Shown: positions 17,538-27,386, numbered from the stretch's first letter. The stretch is 64,000 bases of DNA from Polaromonas sp. (GCF_029945895.1 NZ_JAQSDL010000014.1:18662-82661); one strand, 5' to 3'. Notes: generated by a model from the letters alone, not told the origin. Program-made: numbers and translations.

Positions 17538-18641
17538 TCACGGTAGCGTGGGCGGCTCCCCCACTTCAGTCACTTCCGCCTGTCTCGCCTTGGCGAACAG
17601 ATCCCAGGCCGCCATGAACATCGCCGCGATCGCGGGACCGATCACAAAGCCGTTCAGGCCAAACAGCGCCATGCCGCCCAGTGTGGACACCAACACCACG
17701 TAGTCAGGCATGCGTGTGTCCTTGCCGACCAGCACCGGGCGCAGGATGTTGTCGACCAGGCCGATCACCAGAACGCCGAAGGCGATCAGCACCACGCCTT
17801 TGACGATCGCCCCGGTCGCCAGAAAATAAATCGCGACCGGCAGCCAGACCATGGCGGCGCCGACAGCCGGAAGCAGCGACAAAAAGGCCATCAGCGTGCC
17901 CCACAACACCGGCGCATGCACCCCCAGCACCCACAGGATCAGGCCGCCCAGCGCCCCCTGGATCAAGGCCACCACGATGTTGCCCTTGACCGTGGCACGA
18001 ATGACCGTGGTGAACTTGGCTGCCAGCTTGCCCTTGACCTCTGCGTTGAGCGGCACTGCATCCTTGATGCGCGTGGCCAGGGCCGAGCCGTCGAGCAACA
18101 GGAAAAACAGCAGGTAGAGCATGACAAAAAAACTGACGAAGAAGTCGAACGTGCCTTGGCCGATGCTCAGCGCCTGCGTGGCGAAAAACTGGCTGCCCTT
18201 GGTCAGCCCTTCCGTGATCCGCTGCTGCACCAGCCCGAAGTTGTTCATGCCGAAGCGGTCGAGCAAACCGGTGATCCAGGCCGGCAGGGCCTCGTAGACC
18301 TGCTGGAAGTAACGCGCCACACTGAGCTCACCCGACTGCATGCGCTGGTAGACGCTGCCGCCCTCCTGAATCAACAGCCCGGTCACGATCCCCACCGGCA
18401 GGATGACCGCCACCAGGATGACCAGCAGTGTGAGCAGCGCGGCGCCAACGCGCCTGGCTGGCATGGCCCTGAGCACGCGCAGATACAGCGGCTTGAACAT
18501 GATGGCCAGCACCGCGCCCCAGAAAACTGCGCCGTAAAACGGCCACAGTATCCAGAGGAAGGCCACCGAGATGACCAGCAGCAGAAGCAGGAAGGTCTTG
18601 TCTTCAAGCGCGGTTGATTTCGCTGCGTCGGGGAGGTTCAT
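17538..18641 (-). CDS. AI-2E family transporter (YdiK/PerM-like)
   Basis: 367 residues, polytopic membrane protein of the AI-2 exporter superfamily (PF01594 type). Paired N-terminal membrane helices, a long soluble segment in the middle (QRMQSGELSVARYFQQV...) and C-terminal helices with GLVDNILRPVLVGK and GPAIAAMFMAAWDL are typical. Members have been linked to autoinducer-2 export or Na+/H+ exchange; the substrate here is unknown. The frame is open to 18779, but the hydrophobic protein starts soon after the ATG at 18641. It is convergent with the lipoprotein gene. Confidence 0.88.
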   Translation of the reverse strand: MNLPDAAKSTALEDKTFLLLLLVISVAFLWILWPFYGAVFWGAVLAIMFKPLYLRVLRAMPARRVGAALLTLLVILVAVILPVGIVTGLLIQEGGSVYQRMQSGELSVARYFQQVYEALPAWITGLLDRFGMNNFGLVQQRITEGLTKGSQFFATQALSIGQGTFDFFVSFFVMLYLLFFLLLDGSALATRIKDAVPLNAEVKGKLAAKFTTVIRATVKGNIVVALIQGALGGLILWVLGVHAPVLWGTLMAFLSLLPAVGAAMVWLPVAIYFLATGAIVKGVVLIAFGVLVIGLVDNILRPVLVGKDTRMPDYVVLVSTLGGMALFGLNGFVIGPAIAAMFMAAWDLFAKARQAEVTEVGEPPTLP

Positions 18642-18960
18642 GGCTTGGCGGGTCCTGCTGAATGGGGGATGGCCCGCCGCACAGATGTCCGCCGGGAGGG
18701 CGGATTTCTGCGCGCGCGTGGGCACCTGCTGATGGTGACCCCTGCTGAACGGTCGACCCGCCAGCGCAGGGGGTTGCACCGTGTGGGACAGCCCGGACAG
18801 GCACTGTCAGCGCTCAGCCCGAACGCCCGGGGCAGCGCAAAGAAGTGTGTCCGGTTTCCCGAGGGATGTAAAGTCACGCAACACCGTGCAACCTTGCTGG
18901 CGCCGCCGCGTCCAATGTCGTTCAATGATGCTCATGCCAGCTACTATCGTCAGGAACCCG
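18642..18960. other. Intergenic region, no gene seen
   Basis: 319 bases between divergent genes, containing open frames only without ribosome sites or protein-like composition. Promoters for both flanking genes must lie here or nearby, but no convincing -35/-10 pair was found. Confidence 0.5.
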
Positions 18961-19317
18961 ATGACTTTGACCTCCGCCTCACAAGGAACATGGCGCCCCC
19001 CCGTGCACGCTCTGTTCGCTCTCGCCAGCGCAGCGGCACTGCTGACGCCGCTGGCACACGCCCAGCCGGCTGCAACTGCGCCGGCCAGCTCCATGATCTC
19101 GACGGCCTCGGCCGCCCTCCAACCCAGGTACAGCGCCGCGGACATCGAGCGGGCATTCAGCTTCATGGACACCAACAAGGACGGCAAGATCAGCCGCGAA
19201 GAGGCCTCCGGCTTTCGCGGTGTGGCCAGGCACTTTGATGAAGCCGACACGAACAAGGACAGCGCCTTGTCGCAGCAGGAGTTCGAAAGTGCGATGAACC
19301 AGGTCAAGAGCCGTTGA
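18961..19317 (+). CDS. Exported EF-hand calcium-binding protein
   Basis: 118 residues. An N-terminal hydrophobic stretch ends LAHA-QP, consistent with a Sec signal peptide cleaved near residue 34. Two EF-hand loops follow: residues 70-81 (DTNKDGKISREE) with all ligand positions filled, and 96-107 (DTNKDSALSQQE) where the central Gly is Ser. It probably binds calcium in the periplasm as a buffer or sensor. The start at 18961 has AGGAA 5-9 bases upstream; earlier in-frame ATGs exist at 18925 and 18934. Confidence 0.82.
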   Translation: MTLTSASQGTWRPPVHALFALASAAALLTPLAHAQPAATAPASSMISTASAALQPRYSAADIERAFSFMDTNKDGKISREEASGFRGVARHFDEADTNKDSALSQQEFESAMNQVKSR

Positions 19318-19529
19318 CAGGAAATCACACCCGGACCGCTCCCTGATTGATAGCGCCTCCCGTTTGCCCGTCCTGGGTTGCAGCCGGTTTGGGTATCGCG
19401 CGCCTTGGCCTGCTGCATTCGCCCCAAGACAAACCTCATTGACCTCCCCGGCCAAAAGGCCTACTCTTTCTCCGTCGCGTATCACGCCACGCGAGCACGC
19501 TTGCCGACCCATGCCGCGGAAAGAAGTCC

Positions 19530-20516
19530 ATGCCGTCTGACGCTGTGCCCGCCGGAGAACTGATCAATCAGAGGCTGGAGCCCATCGTTTTGCGGGCTCT
19601 GCATCGCTTTCGCGCCCTGCTTCCGCGCGAAGTCGAACTGGCGCTGGAACTCTCCCATGAAGACCCCTGGCTGCGCGCACACGCTGATCGGCTGGAGAAC
19701 GCCCTGCTGAGCGCCTGTATCGTGGCGTGGCAGTCGATGGTCGGCCTGGCAACGCAGATCGTCGTGGAGATGACCGAGGTGCTGCTGGACGACGTGGTGC
19801 TGGATCCCGACGCGGAGAAGCTGCGCGGCGGGTTGCCGCCACGGCGTTACGCCCGGCTGGTCATCAGCAACAGCAGCCGGGCGGCAACCGGTCCCTTCCA
19901 CACGCTGGTGCCAGCGCCCGCGCAGACAGACGACAGGCCCGCCAGCGCACGCCGCCTGTCACTGCGGGAAGTGCGCGACATCATGGAGCAGCACCAGGGC
20001 ATGATCAACGTGTCGCCAGAGCCTGGGCGCGGCACGGCCTTCGACATCTACCTGCCGGCCGCCGTGCCACTGGAAAACACCGCGGGCAAGGAGGCCGACG
20101 CACAAGCGCCCCACGTTGTCTATGTAGATGACTATGAAGCCATGCGGGTGCTGGTCAGCGACACGCTGCCCCAGGCGGGCTTTCGGGTGACCTGTCATGA
20201 AAGTGCCCAGCAGGCACTGGCCGCCCTGCGGGCTGACGCTTTCGACTGTGAGGTGCTGGTGACCGACTACCGGCTGCAGACCCATACGGGGATAGACCTG
20301 CTCAAGCAGGTCAAGCTGCTACGAGCCAACCTGCCAGTCATCGTCATTTCCGGTTATCTGGACAGCGCGCTCGAAGCCCGGGCGTACGAGGAGGGAGCAG
20401 CGTTTGTGATCAGCAAGGGCGACGATCTCAGCAGCCTGTGCGTTGCGCTGCACCGGGTGCTGGGCCATGCGCCCCGCCCGGAACTGGTCAGCTACTCCGA
20501 CTGGGCCAGGCTGTAG
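19530..20516 (+). CDS. Response regulator with degenerate N-terminal kinase ATPase domain
   Basis: 328 residues. Residues 195-315 form a standard receiver domain: acidic pair D200/D201, phosphoacceptor D246 in VTDYRL, and K296. Residues 1-178 resemble the ATPase domain of hybrid kinases, ending in QHQGMINVSPEPGRGTAFDIYLP, but the N-box (LENALLSACIVAWQSM, where LxQALLNLCINARDAM is usual) has lost its Asn and the glycine-rich G boxes are gone (ARRLSLREV in place of GxGLGLSxV). No phosphoacceptor-His domain precedes it. I infer a kinase remnant that cannot bind ATP but may still dimerise. GGAAAGAAG precedes the ATG. No partner kinase is adjacent. Confidence 0.8.
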   Translation: MPSDAVPAGELINQRLEPIVLRALHRFRALLPREVELALELSHEDPWLRAHADRLENALLSACIVAWQSMVGLATQIVVEMTEVLLDDVVLDPDAEKLRGGLPPRRYARLVISNSSRAATGPFHTLVPAPAQTDDRPASARRLSLREVRDIMEQHQGMINVSPEPGRGTAFDIYLPAAVPLENTAGKEADAQAPHVVYVDDYEAMRVLVSDTLPQAGFRVTCHESAQQALAALRADAFDCEVLVTDYRLQTHTGIDLLKQVKLLRANLPVIVISGYLDSALEARAYEEGAAFVISKGDDLSSLCVALHRVLGHAPRPELVSYSDWARL

Positions 20517-20715
20517 GCCAACATCGCAGCGGTCGCCTCTGGGCGTCTGCCCGCAGCCTGTGTCCACGATGCGCCCTGCCCCCGTGAACGATCGGGCTTC
20601 AGGCGCCGGTGACCGTCCGCGCGCACAGTCGCTGGCGGCTGAACTCCCGTAAACTGCCAGGCATCGACTTCACTCCCTTGGTCCACAGGTTTGAACTGAC
20701 CCGTCCCATCACCCG

Positions 20716-21567
20716 ATGCAGCATCGACCCCACCCATCGCTTGCAGGTTTTATCAAGTCCGTCTGGGTGAGCGTGCCCGGCGACACGGCAAGTCCTTCGA
20801 GCCGGGAACACATTCTCCCCACCGGCGAGATGCACCTGGTTTTTCGCCTGAGCGGACCGAAGATACGGATTTTTGAAAGCCGGCACATGGCCGATGGCCT
20901 GAGCCTGGGGCATGCCGCGGTCGGTGGCGCCCGCTCAGGTTTCTATGTCAAGGAAGTCGCCGATTCGTCAGATGCGGTGGGCGTGCAGCTGATGCCCGGT
21001 GCTGCGTTGACCCTGCTGGGACTGCCTGCCAGCGAACTGGCCGGACAACACACCCGCCTGGAAGACCTGTGGGGCAATAGCGTGCGGTCGATGCAGGAAC
21101 AGCTGGCAGAGGCCCCCATGCCCGCGCAGAAGATCCAGGGCCTGCAGCGCTTTCTGCTGGCGCGGCTGAAGTCGGCTCCGCTTCCTGCGGCCCTTCCCGC
21201 CATGTTGCGGGCTGCAGCACAGCTCAAGGCGGGCGCCACTGTGAGGCAGACCGTGGCACAAAGCGGTTACAGCCACCGGCAATTCATCCAGCTGTTCTCC
21301 CATCACGTTGGACTGGCTCCCAAGCAATACAGCCGGGTGCAACGCTTTCAGCGGGCTTTGGGCCTGCTGCATCACGGCGTCGCGGCGCGCCGAGTCAGTC
21401 TGGCCGATGTGGCGCAGGATGCCGGCTACAGCGACCAGCCGCACTTCAACCGCGAATTTCGTGAATTCTCCGGCTTCACGCCAGAGCAATACCGTCAGGC
21501 CCCGGTGCTGTCACCCAACCACGTGCCGCTGTTGTCTGCGGGCCCGTCAATTTTGTTCAAGACCTGA
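20716..21567 (+). CDS. AraC family transcriptional regulator
   Basis: 283 residues. The C-terminal two helix-turn-helix units occupy about residues 180-275: AAAQLKAGATVRQTVAQSGYSHRQF and the family-defining VSLADVAQDAGYSDQPHFNREFREFSGFTPEQYR. The N-terminal part (LPTGEMHLVFRL; VGVQLMPGAALTLLG) resembles the sensing domain of AraC regulators whose N-termini start HPSLAGFIKSVWV. The adjacent VOC-family gene 53 bases downstream on the same strand is a plausible target, by the usual regulator/target pairing. Confidence 0.88.
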   Translation: MQHRPHPSLAGFIKSVWVSVPGDTASPSSREHILPTGEMHLVFRLSGPKIRIFESRHMADGLSLGHAAVGGARSGFYVKEVADSSDAVGVQLMPGAALTLLGLPASELAGQHTRLEDLWGNSVRSMQEQLAEAPMPAQKIQGLQRFLLARLKSAPLPAALPAMLRAAAQLKAGATVRQTVAQSGYSHRQFIQLFSHHVGLAPKQYSRVQRFQRALGLLHHGVAARRVSLADVAQDAGYSDQPHFNREFREFSGFTPEQYRQAPVLSPNHVPLLSAGPSILFKT

Positions 21568-21620
21568 AACGCAGCCGCCGATAGACTGGGTTTTGTTCCC
21601 ACTTCAAATCAGGAGCCATC

Positions 21621-22070
21621 ATGGCCGCCCATGAACTGTTTGCCTACATTCACGTCAGCGATGCACGTGAAGCCATCGCCTTCTACATCACGGTTTTTGG
21701 TGCATCCGAAAAATTCCGGCTGGTCGAACCCGGTGGACGCCTGGGCCATGCAGAGCTGGACTTTGCGGGCAGCACGCTGATGCTTTCAGAGGAGTTTCCG
21801 GAGTACGGCATCCAGGGGCCGCAGGCGGGCGCGCCGACCGCCGTGACGCTGCATCTGCATGTGGACAACTGCGACGAAGTCATCGCACGGGCGCTAAAGG
21901 CCGGTGCCACGCTGGAAACGGCGGCACAGGACCAGTTCTATGGCGAGCGATCCGGCAGCTTTCGCGACCCATCCGGCCACCGATGGAGCGTGGGCCACAG
22001 CATTGAAGATGTGACGCCGGCAGAAATGCAGCGCCGCTACACCGCGTTGATGCAAACGCCAGCCAAATGA
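21621..22070 (+). CDS. VOC/glyoxalase superfamily protein (PhnB-like)
   Basis: 149 residues, one vicinal-oxygen-chelate domain pair. IHVSDAREAIAFYITVFGA near the N-terminus and RSGSFRDPSGHRWSVGHSIEDVTPAEMQRR near the C-terminus are typical of the PhnB/YdhR-type branch found beside AraC regulators. A clear ribosome site (CAGGAG) lies 6 bases before the ATG. The reaction is not predictable. It is probably co-transcribed with the AraC regulator. Confidence 0.88.
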   Translation: MAAHELFAYIHVSDAREAIAFYITVFGASEKFRLVEPGGRLGHAELDFAGSTLMLSEEFPEYGIQGPQAGAPTAVTLHLHVDNCDEVIARALKAGATLETAAQDQFYGERSGSFRDPSGHRWSVGHSIEDVTPAEMQRRYTALMQTPAK

Positions 22071-22071
22071 T

Positions 22072-22120
22072 CTGCTATTCAGAATATAGCTGTCAGCGCT
22101 CGTCCGCAAAGGGCTGGTTG
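22072..22120 (+). repeat. Dispersed palindromic repeat, copy B
   Basis: TGCTATTCAGAATATAGCTG, then AGCGC and AAAGGGCTGG. It begins 2 bases after the VOC gene stop, between convergent genes. Confidence 0.65.
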
Positions 22121-22172
22121 ATGATTTGACTGCAAAGTCCGGGCCTTGGCGCCCCAACTCGGGCGGTGCAGC

Positions 22173-25100
22173 TCAGGCCAGCGGCGGGAAACCCGATGCA
22201 CGGCCCTGGGCCAGTACGCGCTGCAGGGTCTGCAGCAGCTCATCGTTCGATGTTTGCGCCTTGATCAACACGGCAGCCGCCCGGGTTCCCTGGGCGCGGT
22301 TTACCTCGCTGGCCGAGAAAACCACGACCGGCGGTGGTCGCTCCAGCGCTTCAATGTCGGCCAGCAGATCCCAGCCTGATTCACCGGGCAGGGTCAGATC
22401 GAGCAGCACCAGGTCGTAGGTCTGCGCCAGCAGGCACGCGCGGGCTTCCTCGAGCGTGGCGGCAAACTCGAAGGTGGCAAAGTCCTGCGCGATCGCTGCC
22501 GTGATGCGCTGAATATCCAGATCGTCCTCGACATGCAGGATGCGGGGCTTGCCCTTGGCCATGCCGTCTATTGCATGGCGCAGACTGCGGATCAGCAGGT
22601 TTTCGTCAATCGGTTTTTCGAGCCAGCCAGAAACCGTCAGCGTCTGGTTGTTGAACTGGATCTGGCCCTCCCCGGCCATGGCCGACACCACCACAATCGG
22701 AAGATCACGCGTGCCGTCCCGGGTGCGCAGGATACGGATGAGTGTGACGCCATCCTGATCGGGCAGCTTGAGATCCAGCGTCATCGCGGCGTACCGGTTG
22801 GCCGCCAGATGGGCCAGCGCGTCGGCGGCGGTGTACACCGGGTCGCTGTCAAAGCCACCCTTGTCCAGCATCATCGCGATCAGGCGGGCGATGTCCCTGT
22901 CGTCTTCGCAGATCAGCACGCACGGCCGGGTGAACGCACGTGACGGGGCGGGCAGTTGCGGCGCGGCCTCTTTCCATTCGGGCAGTTCAAAGAAAAAGGT
23001 GGAGCCCTTGCCGGCTTTGCTGTCAAAACCCACGTTGCCGCCCAGACGTTCGACAATGGCCCTCGAAATATTCAGGCCCAGGCCGGTGCCGCCCTTCTGG
23101 CGCGTGTCGGACGAATCCGCCTGGGAAAATTTCTGGAAGATGCGCTTGCGAAATTCTTCCGGAACGCCTGGCCCGTGGTCACGCACTTCCACCCGCACGC
23201 CGAGGCCGGCGCGGTTGACATGCACCTCCACCACTCCGCCCGGGGGAGAAAATTTCACCGCGTTTGACAGCAGGTTGGTCACGACCTGGGCCAGACGGTC
23301 GCTGTCCACCTGAACCCGCAGGTCGCCCTCCGGAACATCCAGGGTCAGGCTGACGTTCTGCGCCGCTCCAAAACCTTCGTTGGCCGCCAGCACCTGCGCC
23401 AGCAAGGGCTGGAGCTCCACCACCTGCAGGTCCAGGCGCATCTTGCCCGACTCGATCTTCTCGATGTCCAGAATATCGTTGATCAGACGGATCAGGCGCT
23501 CGCAATTGTTTCTGGCGATCTCCACCAGGGTCTTGACCGCCGCCGGCAACTCGCCGGCCACACCGCCGGCGATCAGACCCAGCGAACCGCGAATCGAAGT
23601 GAGCGGCGTGCGCAGCTCATGACTGACCGTGGAGACAAACTCGCTTTTCATGCGGTCAATACGCTTGAGCTCGGTCACGTCGGTCGCCAGCGAATAAAAC
23701 CCGATGACCTCGCCTTCTTCCTTGCCATCGCCGTAACGCGGGAAATAATTGACCACGTAGTCGCGGTGATCGCCGCGGGCGGTTTTCTGGGTACGCTCGT
23801 AAACCACCGGGTAGCCCGACAGGACCTCGTCAACACGCGCGCGCACAACCTGGTAGAACTCCTCACCCATGACCTCCAGCAGGGTTTTGCCGTCGATCTG
23901 CTTGTGCGACAGGCCGAAGCCTTCCTCATAAGCCCGGTTGTGAAAGCGAAAGCACTGCGCCTTGTCGACGTAGGCGATCAGGGCCGGCACCGTGTCCGTG
24001 ATCTCACGCAATTGCAGCTCGCTGGCGCGCAGGGCGTTGCTCACACGGCGCATCTCGGTCGTGTCGCGGCCCGTCCCGCGGTAACCGGTGAAGCAGCCCG
24101 ACGCGTCAAGAACGGGGACACCGCTGATGGACACATGGCGAATCTGTCCCTGGAGGTCGAGCCGCGTGACCTCGAAATCACGGAAAACCTCGTGTCTTTC
24201 AAGCTGCGCCCTGTGGGCCGCCCAGACGCTGTCGTCCATGTGTACATAAGGCAGTTCCCAGCGCGTTTTCCCAATGGAGTTGTCGCCCTTGAACGCCGCC
24301 GTATGGGTCCGTTGCCCCTCAGAGGAAACCCGCACGAAGCGGAAGTCCGCATCCTGCTCCCAGAACCAGTCGGACGACAGCTCGGTCAGTGTGCGAAAGC
24401 GCTCTTCACTTTCTCGCAGGGTGCGTTCGGCCTCTTTCCGTTCGGTGATGTCCTGCACCTGGGAAATGAAATGCAGTGGTTTGCGGTCGGGGTCGCGCAC
24501 CAGCGAACATGTCAGATACCCCCAGACAATGTGTCCGGACTTGTGAATGTAGCGTTTTTCCCACTGGTAGGTTTCGATCTCGCCGGCCAACGCCCTTTTC
24601 CGCTGGAGCAGGTCCCATTCGACGTCGTCCGGATGGCTGATCTCGTGCACGGTGCGGGCCAGCATCTCCGCCTCGGAGTAACCGAGCATCTGGCAGAAGG
24701 CACTGTTGACCCGGAGCCGGCGCGAGTTGACGGCGATCAGGGCCATGCCGATCGCCGCATGCTCAAAAGCGCTGCTGAATTGCTGGTCGCCATCGGCGAA
24801 AATATCGTTGTCGCTGCTGATCAACGAACCCGCCGTAGCCCGTGCCGCCTGGCCGGTGCCCCCGAAAAGGTGGCGCGAGCGGGGAAGCGCCAGCGCAATG
24901 CCCGCATCGTCTCCGGAAACATCCTCGCCCGGCATGGCATTGCCCTGGTCGCTTCCCAGCGTGAAATAAAACGTACTGCCCTCGCCCAGCACGGAACTTG
25001 CCCAGATTCGCCCGCCGTGACGGGTGATGATTCGTTTGACCGTGGCCAGGCCGATGCCACTGCCGGCAAACTCTTCCGGTGAATGCAGGCGCTGGAAGGT

Positions 25101-27386
25101 GCCGAACAGCTTGTCGGCATAAGCCATGTCGAAACCTGCACCGTTGTCGCGCACAAAATACACCGGCGGCTGGTCGGCCACGGTTTCCCTGCCGATCATG
25201 ATCTCCGTGTGGGGCTTTTTCGCACTGAACTTCCAGGCGTTGCTGATCAGGTTCTCAAGAACTTGCCGCAGCAGCGAGAGGTCCGCCCTGGCCAACATGC
25301 CAGGCTCGACCATCACGCGGACGTCGCGTCCGGGTTCCGCTTCTGACAATTGCGCGAGCACCCGCGTCGCCTCGGCCCCGAGGTCCACGGTTTCCCAGTT
25401 CAGGCTGGTGCGTGACAGCCGAGCAAGCAGCAGCAGCCCGTCGGTGAGTTCGCCCATGCGTCGCACGCCGCCGCGTATCCGGGTGAGGTAATGGCTGGCT
25501 CGTTCGCCGGTCTCCGGCGACACCGTTTTTTGAAGCAAGGCGCAGTAGCCGTCGATGGCACTGAGGGGGGAACGCAGGTCGTGCGCCACCGAATAGGAAA
25601 ATGCCTCCAGTTCCTTGTTGACCGCCTCCAGCTGGGCTGTTCTGCGCGAGACCCTGTTTTCCAGGTCAACGTTGAGCCGGACAATTTCCATCTCGGCGCG
25701 CTTGCGCTCGGTGATGTCGGTGATGGTGCTGACATATCCGGCCGGGGCGTCCCCTGCCCGCTCAGAGAACGGCATGACGTTGATCAGTGCCCACAAATCA
25801 CTGCCGTCGGGTTTGCGGTAACAAACCACCACGTTGGACTGCGGCAAGCCCGTGCGCCCGGCAACCACACTGGGCCGTTCCTCATGGGTCATCAACGAAC
25901 CGTCTTCGCGCAGCGTCTGCCATGTCGGCCCGAGCAGCGTCTCTCCCATCATCTGGGCCAGGCTCAGGCCAAGAATACGCTCGGCACTGGCATTGCAGTC
26001 AATGATTCGGCCTTCGACATCACGCATGACGACGCCTTCGGCGAGTGCTCCGACCACGCCGCGAAAACGGGCCTCGCTGGCCACCAGCGCTGCTTCAGTC
26101 TGTTTGCGCGCCGTGATCTCGGTGCCCACGCCGCGGTAGCCGGTGAACTTCCCGTCCACGTCAAAAACGGGCTCGCCGCTGATGCAGAAGTGGATGCGCC
26201 TGCCATCCATGTCCACGCGCTCGTATTCGAAATCGCGGAAGGTTTCGTGGTTTTCCAGCTGCGCGCGATGCACAGCCCAGGCCGCCTTGTTACGCGGGGT
26301 GTCGTCGATTTCCCAGCGTGTGCGGCCGATGTATTCGCTGATCTGGGCCTGGCCTCCGGAATCGGCAGGAAGCCTGCCAAAACGGGCCGCACCACTGGAC
26401 ATCCGGGTGAAGCGGAACTGGTCGTCCAGCTCCCAGTACCAGTCAGAGGAAAGCTGGGTCAGATTGCGAAAACGTTCCTGACTTTCGCGCAGGCGCGCCT
26501 CGGCAGCCAGACGCCCGGTGACGTCCCCGCTGGTGACCAGGACATGGGTGACGGCGCCGCTGGCGTCTTTGAGCGGGACCTTGCGCATGTGAACGCGGAT
26601 GGCGCCGCGGTGTTTGGTCGCCGTCAGCTGGTCGGGCAGATCCTGCATGACGCCCGCTGCCACCAATTCCAGGTCGGCGGCGTGCATGCGGTCTGCGTCC
26701 TCTTTTGGCCAGAGATCGTGCGCCGTGCGTCCCATCGCCTCTTCGCGGGTCACCCCGTAAAGAGCCTCGGCGGCCTTGTTCCAGCCCACGATCCGGAACC
26801 CGTCCTGAACAGACTTCAACTGGAGGGCGATGGGAAGGTTGTCAACCACTTCATCGAGAAAGCCGGCGGCTTGCCGTTCGGCTTCCTCCGAACGTTTTAT
26901 CTCGCTGATGTCATGCACTGTCCCCCGGTACCCGAGGAAGCGGTTCTGGTCGTCAAACACCGGAATGCCACTGACCGACAGGAAGTGCGGCAAGTCGTCG
27001 CCAAGTTTGCGTTTGTATTCGAAGTTCCGAAACGGCTGGTGGGCATCCATCACGGCACGGTGCGCTTCCCAGGACCCGCTGAGAGGGACAGCACCGGCAA
27101 GCTCCCAACGGCGCTTGCCGATGTTGCTGTCCCGTTCGACATCCAGCGCGACGGCCGCCTGCTCGCCGGAAAACCTGATGAAACGATGCTCCGCATCCTG
27201 TTCCCAGTACCAGTCGGCCGATATCGTGGCGAGATCGCGCAATCCCTGGGCGCTGCTCCTGAGCAGATCGGCTTCACGCTTTTGTTCGGCAAGCGCCCGG
27301 TCGAGCAGGTCGTTGGCACTCTCGAGTTCATGCAGCCGCGCCTTCAGACGACAGTTCTCTTCGGCGATTTCTTCGTTACCCTTCAC
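22173..27386 (-). CDS. Multi-PAS hybrid histidine kinase with two kinase cores and two receivers
   Basis: 1737 residues, starting with GTG at 27386 preceded by GAGGT. There is a short N-terminal coiled coil; PAS domains (several in residues 55-570); a first HisKA with H in YSVAHDLRSPLSAI near residue 600 and an intact ATPase (NLISNAWKFSAKK, DNGAGFD, GSGIGLATV) to about 815; further PAS domains (870-1230); a second His[15 protein letters not shown] near 1255, and ATPase (NLLSNAVKFSPPGG, DHGPGVP, GTGLGLNI) to about 1475; then receivers at about 1490-1600 (LDLKLPDQDG) and 1615-1730 (LDLTLPGESG). Both cores look functional. No transmembrane segments are seen, so it is probably cytoplasmic. A fusion of two kinase genes is the simplest origin. 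No output-domain partner is adjacent. Confidence 0.92.
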   Translation of the reverse strand: MKGNEEIAEENCRLKARLHELESANDLLDRALAEQKREADLLRSSAQGLRDLATISADWYWEQDAEHRFIRFSGEQAAVALDVERDSNIGKRRWELAGAVPLSGSWEAHRAVMDAHQPFRNFEYKRKLGDDLPHFLSVSGIPVFDDQNRFLGYRGTVHDISEIKRSEEAERQAAGFLDEVVDNLPIALQLKSVQDGFRIVGWNKAAEALYGVTREEAMGRTAHDLWPKEDADRMHAADLELVAAGVMQDLPDQLTATKHRGAIRVHMRKVPLKDASGAVTHVLVTSGDVTGRLAAEARLRESQERFRNLTQLSSDWYWELDDQFRFTRMSSGAARFGRLPADSGGQAQISEYIGRTRWEIDDTPRNKAAWAVHRAQLENHETFRDFEYERVDMDGRRIHFCISGEPVFDVDGKFTGYRGVGTEITARKQTEAALVASEARFRGVVGALAEGVVMRDVEGRIIDCNASAERILGLSLAQMMGETLLGPTWQTLREDGSLMTHEERPSVVAGRTGLPQSNVVVCYRKPDGSDLWALINVMPFSERAGDAPAGYVSTITDITERKRAEMEIVRLNVDLENRVSRRTAQLEAVNKELEAFSYSVAHDLRSPLSAIDGYCALLQKTVSPETGERASHYLTRIRGGVRRMGELTDGLLLLARLSRTSLNWETVDLGAEATRVLAQLSEAEPGRDVRVMVEPGMLARADLSLLRQVLENLISNAWKFSAKKPHTEIMIGRETVADQPPVYFVRDNGAGFDMAYADKLFGTFQRLHSPEEFAGSGIGLATVKRIITRHGGRIWASSVLGEGSTFYFTLGSDQGNAMPGEDVSGDDAGIALALPRSRHLFGGTGQAARATAGSLISSDNDIFADGDQQFSSAFEHAAIGMALIAVNSRRLRVNSAFCQMLGYSEAEMLARTVHEISHPDDVEWDLLQRKRALAGEIETYQWEKRYIHKSGHIVWGYLTCSLVRDPDRKPLHFISQVQDITERKEAERTLRESEERFRTLTELSSDWFWEQDADFRFVRVSSEGQRTHTAAFKGDNSIGKTRWELPYVHMDDSVWAAHRAQLERHEVFRDFEVTRLDLQGQIRHVSISGVPVLDASGCFTGYRGTGRDTTEMRRVSNALRASELQLREITDTVPALIAYVDKAQCFRFHNRAYEEGFGLSHKQIDGKTLLEVMGEEFYQVVRARVDEVLSGYPVVYERTQKTARGDHRDYVVNYFPRYGDGKEEGEVIGFYSLATDVTELKRIDRMKSEFVSTVSHELRTPLTSIRGSLGLIAGGVAGELPAAVKTLVEIARNNCERLIRLINDILDIEKIESGKMRLDLQVVELQPLLAQVLAANEGFGAAQNVSLTLDVPEGDLRVQVDSDRLAQVVTNLLSNAVKFSPPGGVVEVHVNRAGLGVRVEVRDHGPGVPEEFRKRIFQKFSQADSSDTRQKGGTGLGLNISRAIVERLGGNVGFDSKAGKGSTFFFELPEWKEAAPQLPAPSRAFTRPCVLICEDDRDIARLIAMMLDKGGFDSDPVYTAADALAHLAANRYAAMTLDLKLPDQDGVTLIRILRTRDGTRDLPIVVVSAMAGEGQIQFNNQTLTVSGWLEKPIDENLLIRSLRHAIDGMAKGKPRILHVEDDLDIQRITAAIAQDFATFEFAATLEEARACLLAQTYDLVLLDLTLPGESGWDLLADIEALERPPPVVVFSASEVNRAQGTRAAAVLIKAQTSNDELLQTLQRVLAQGRASGFPPLA

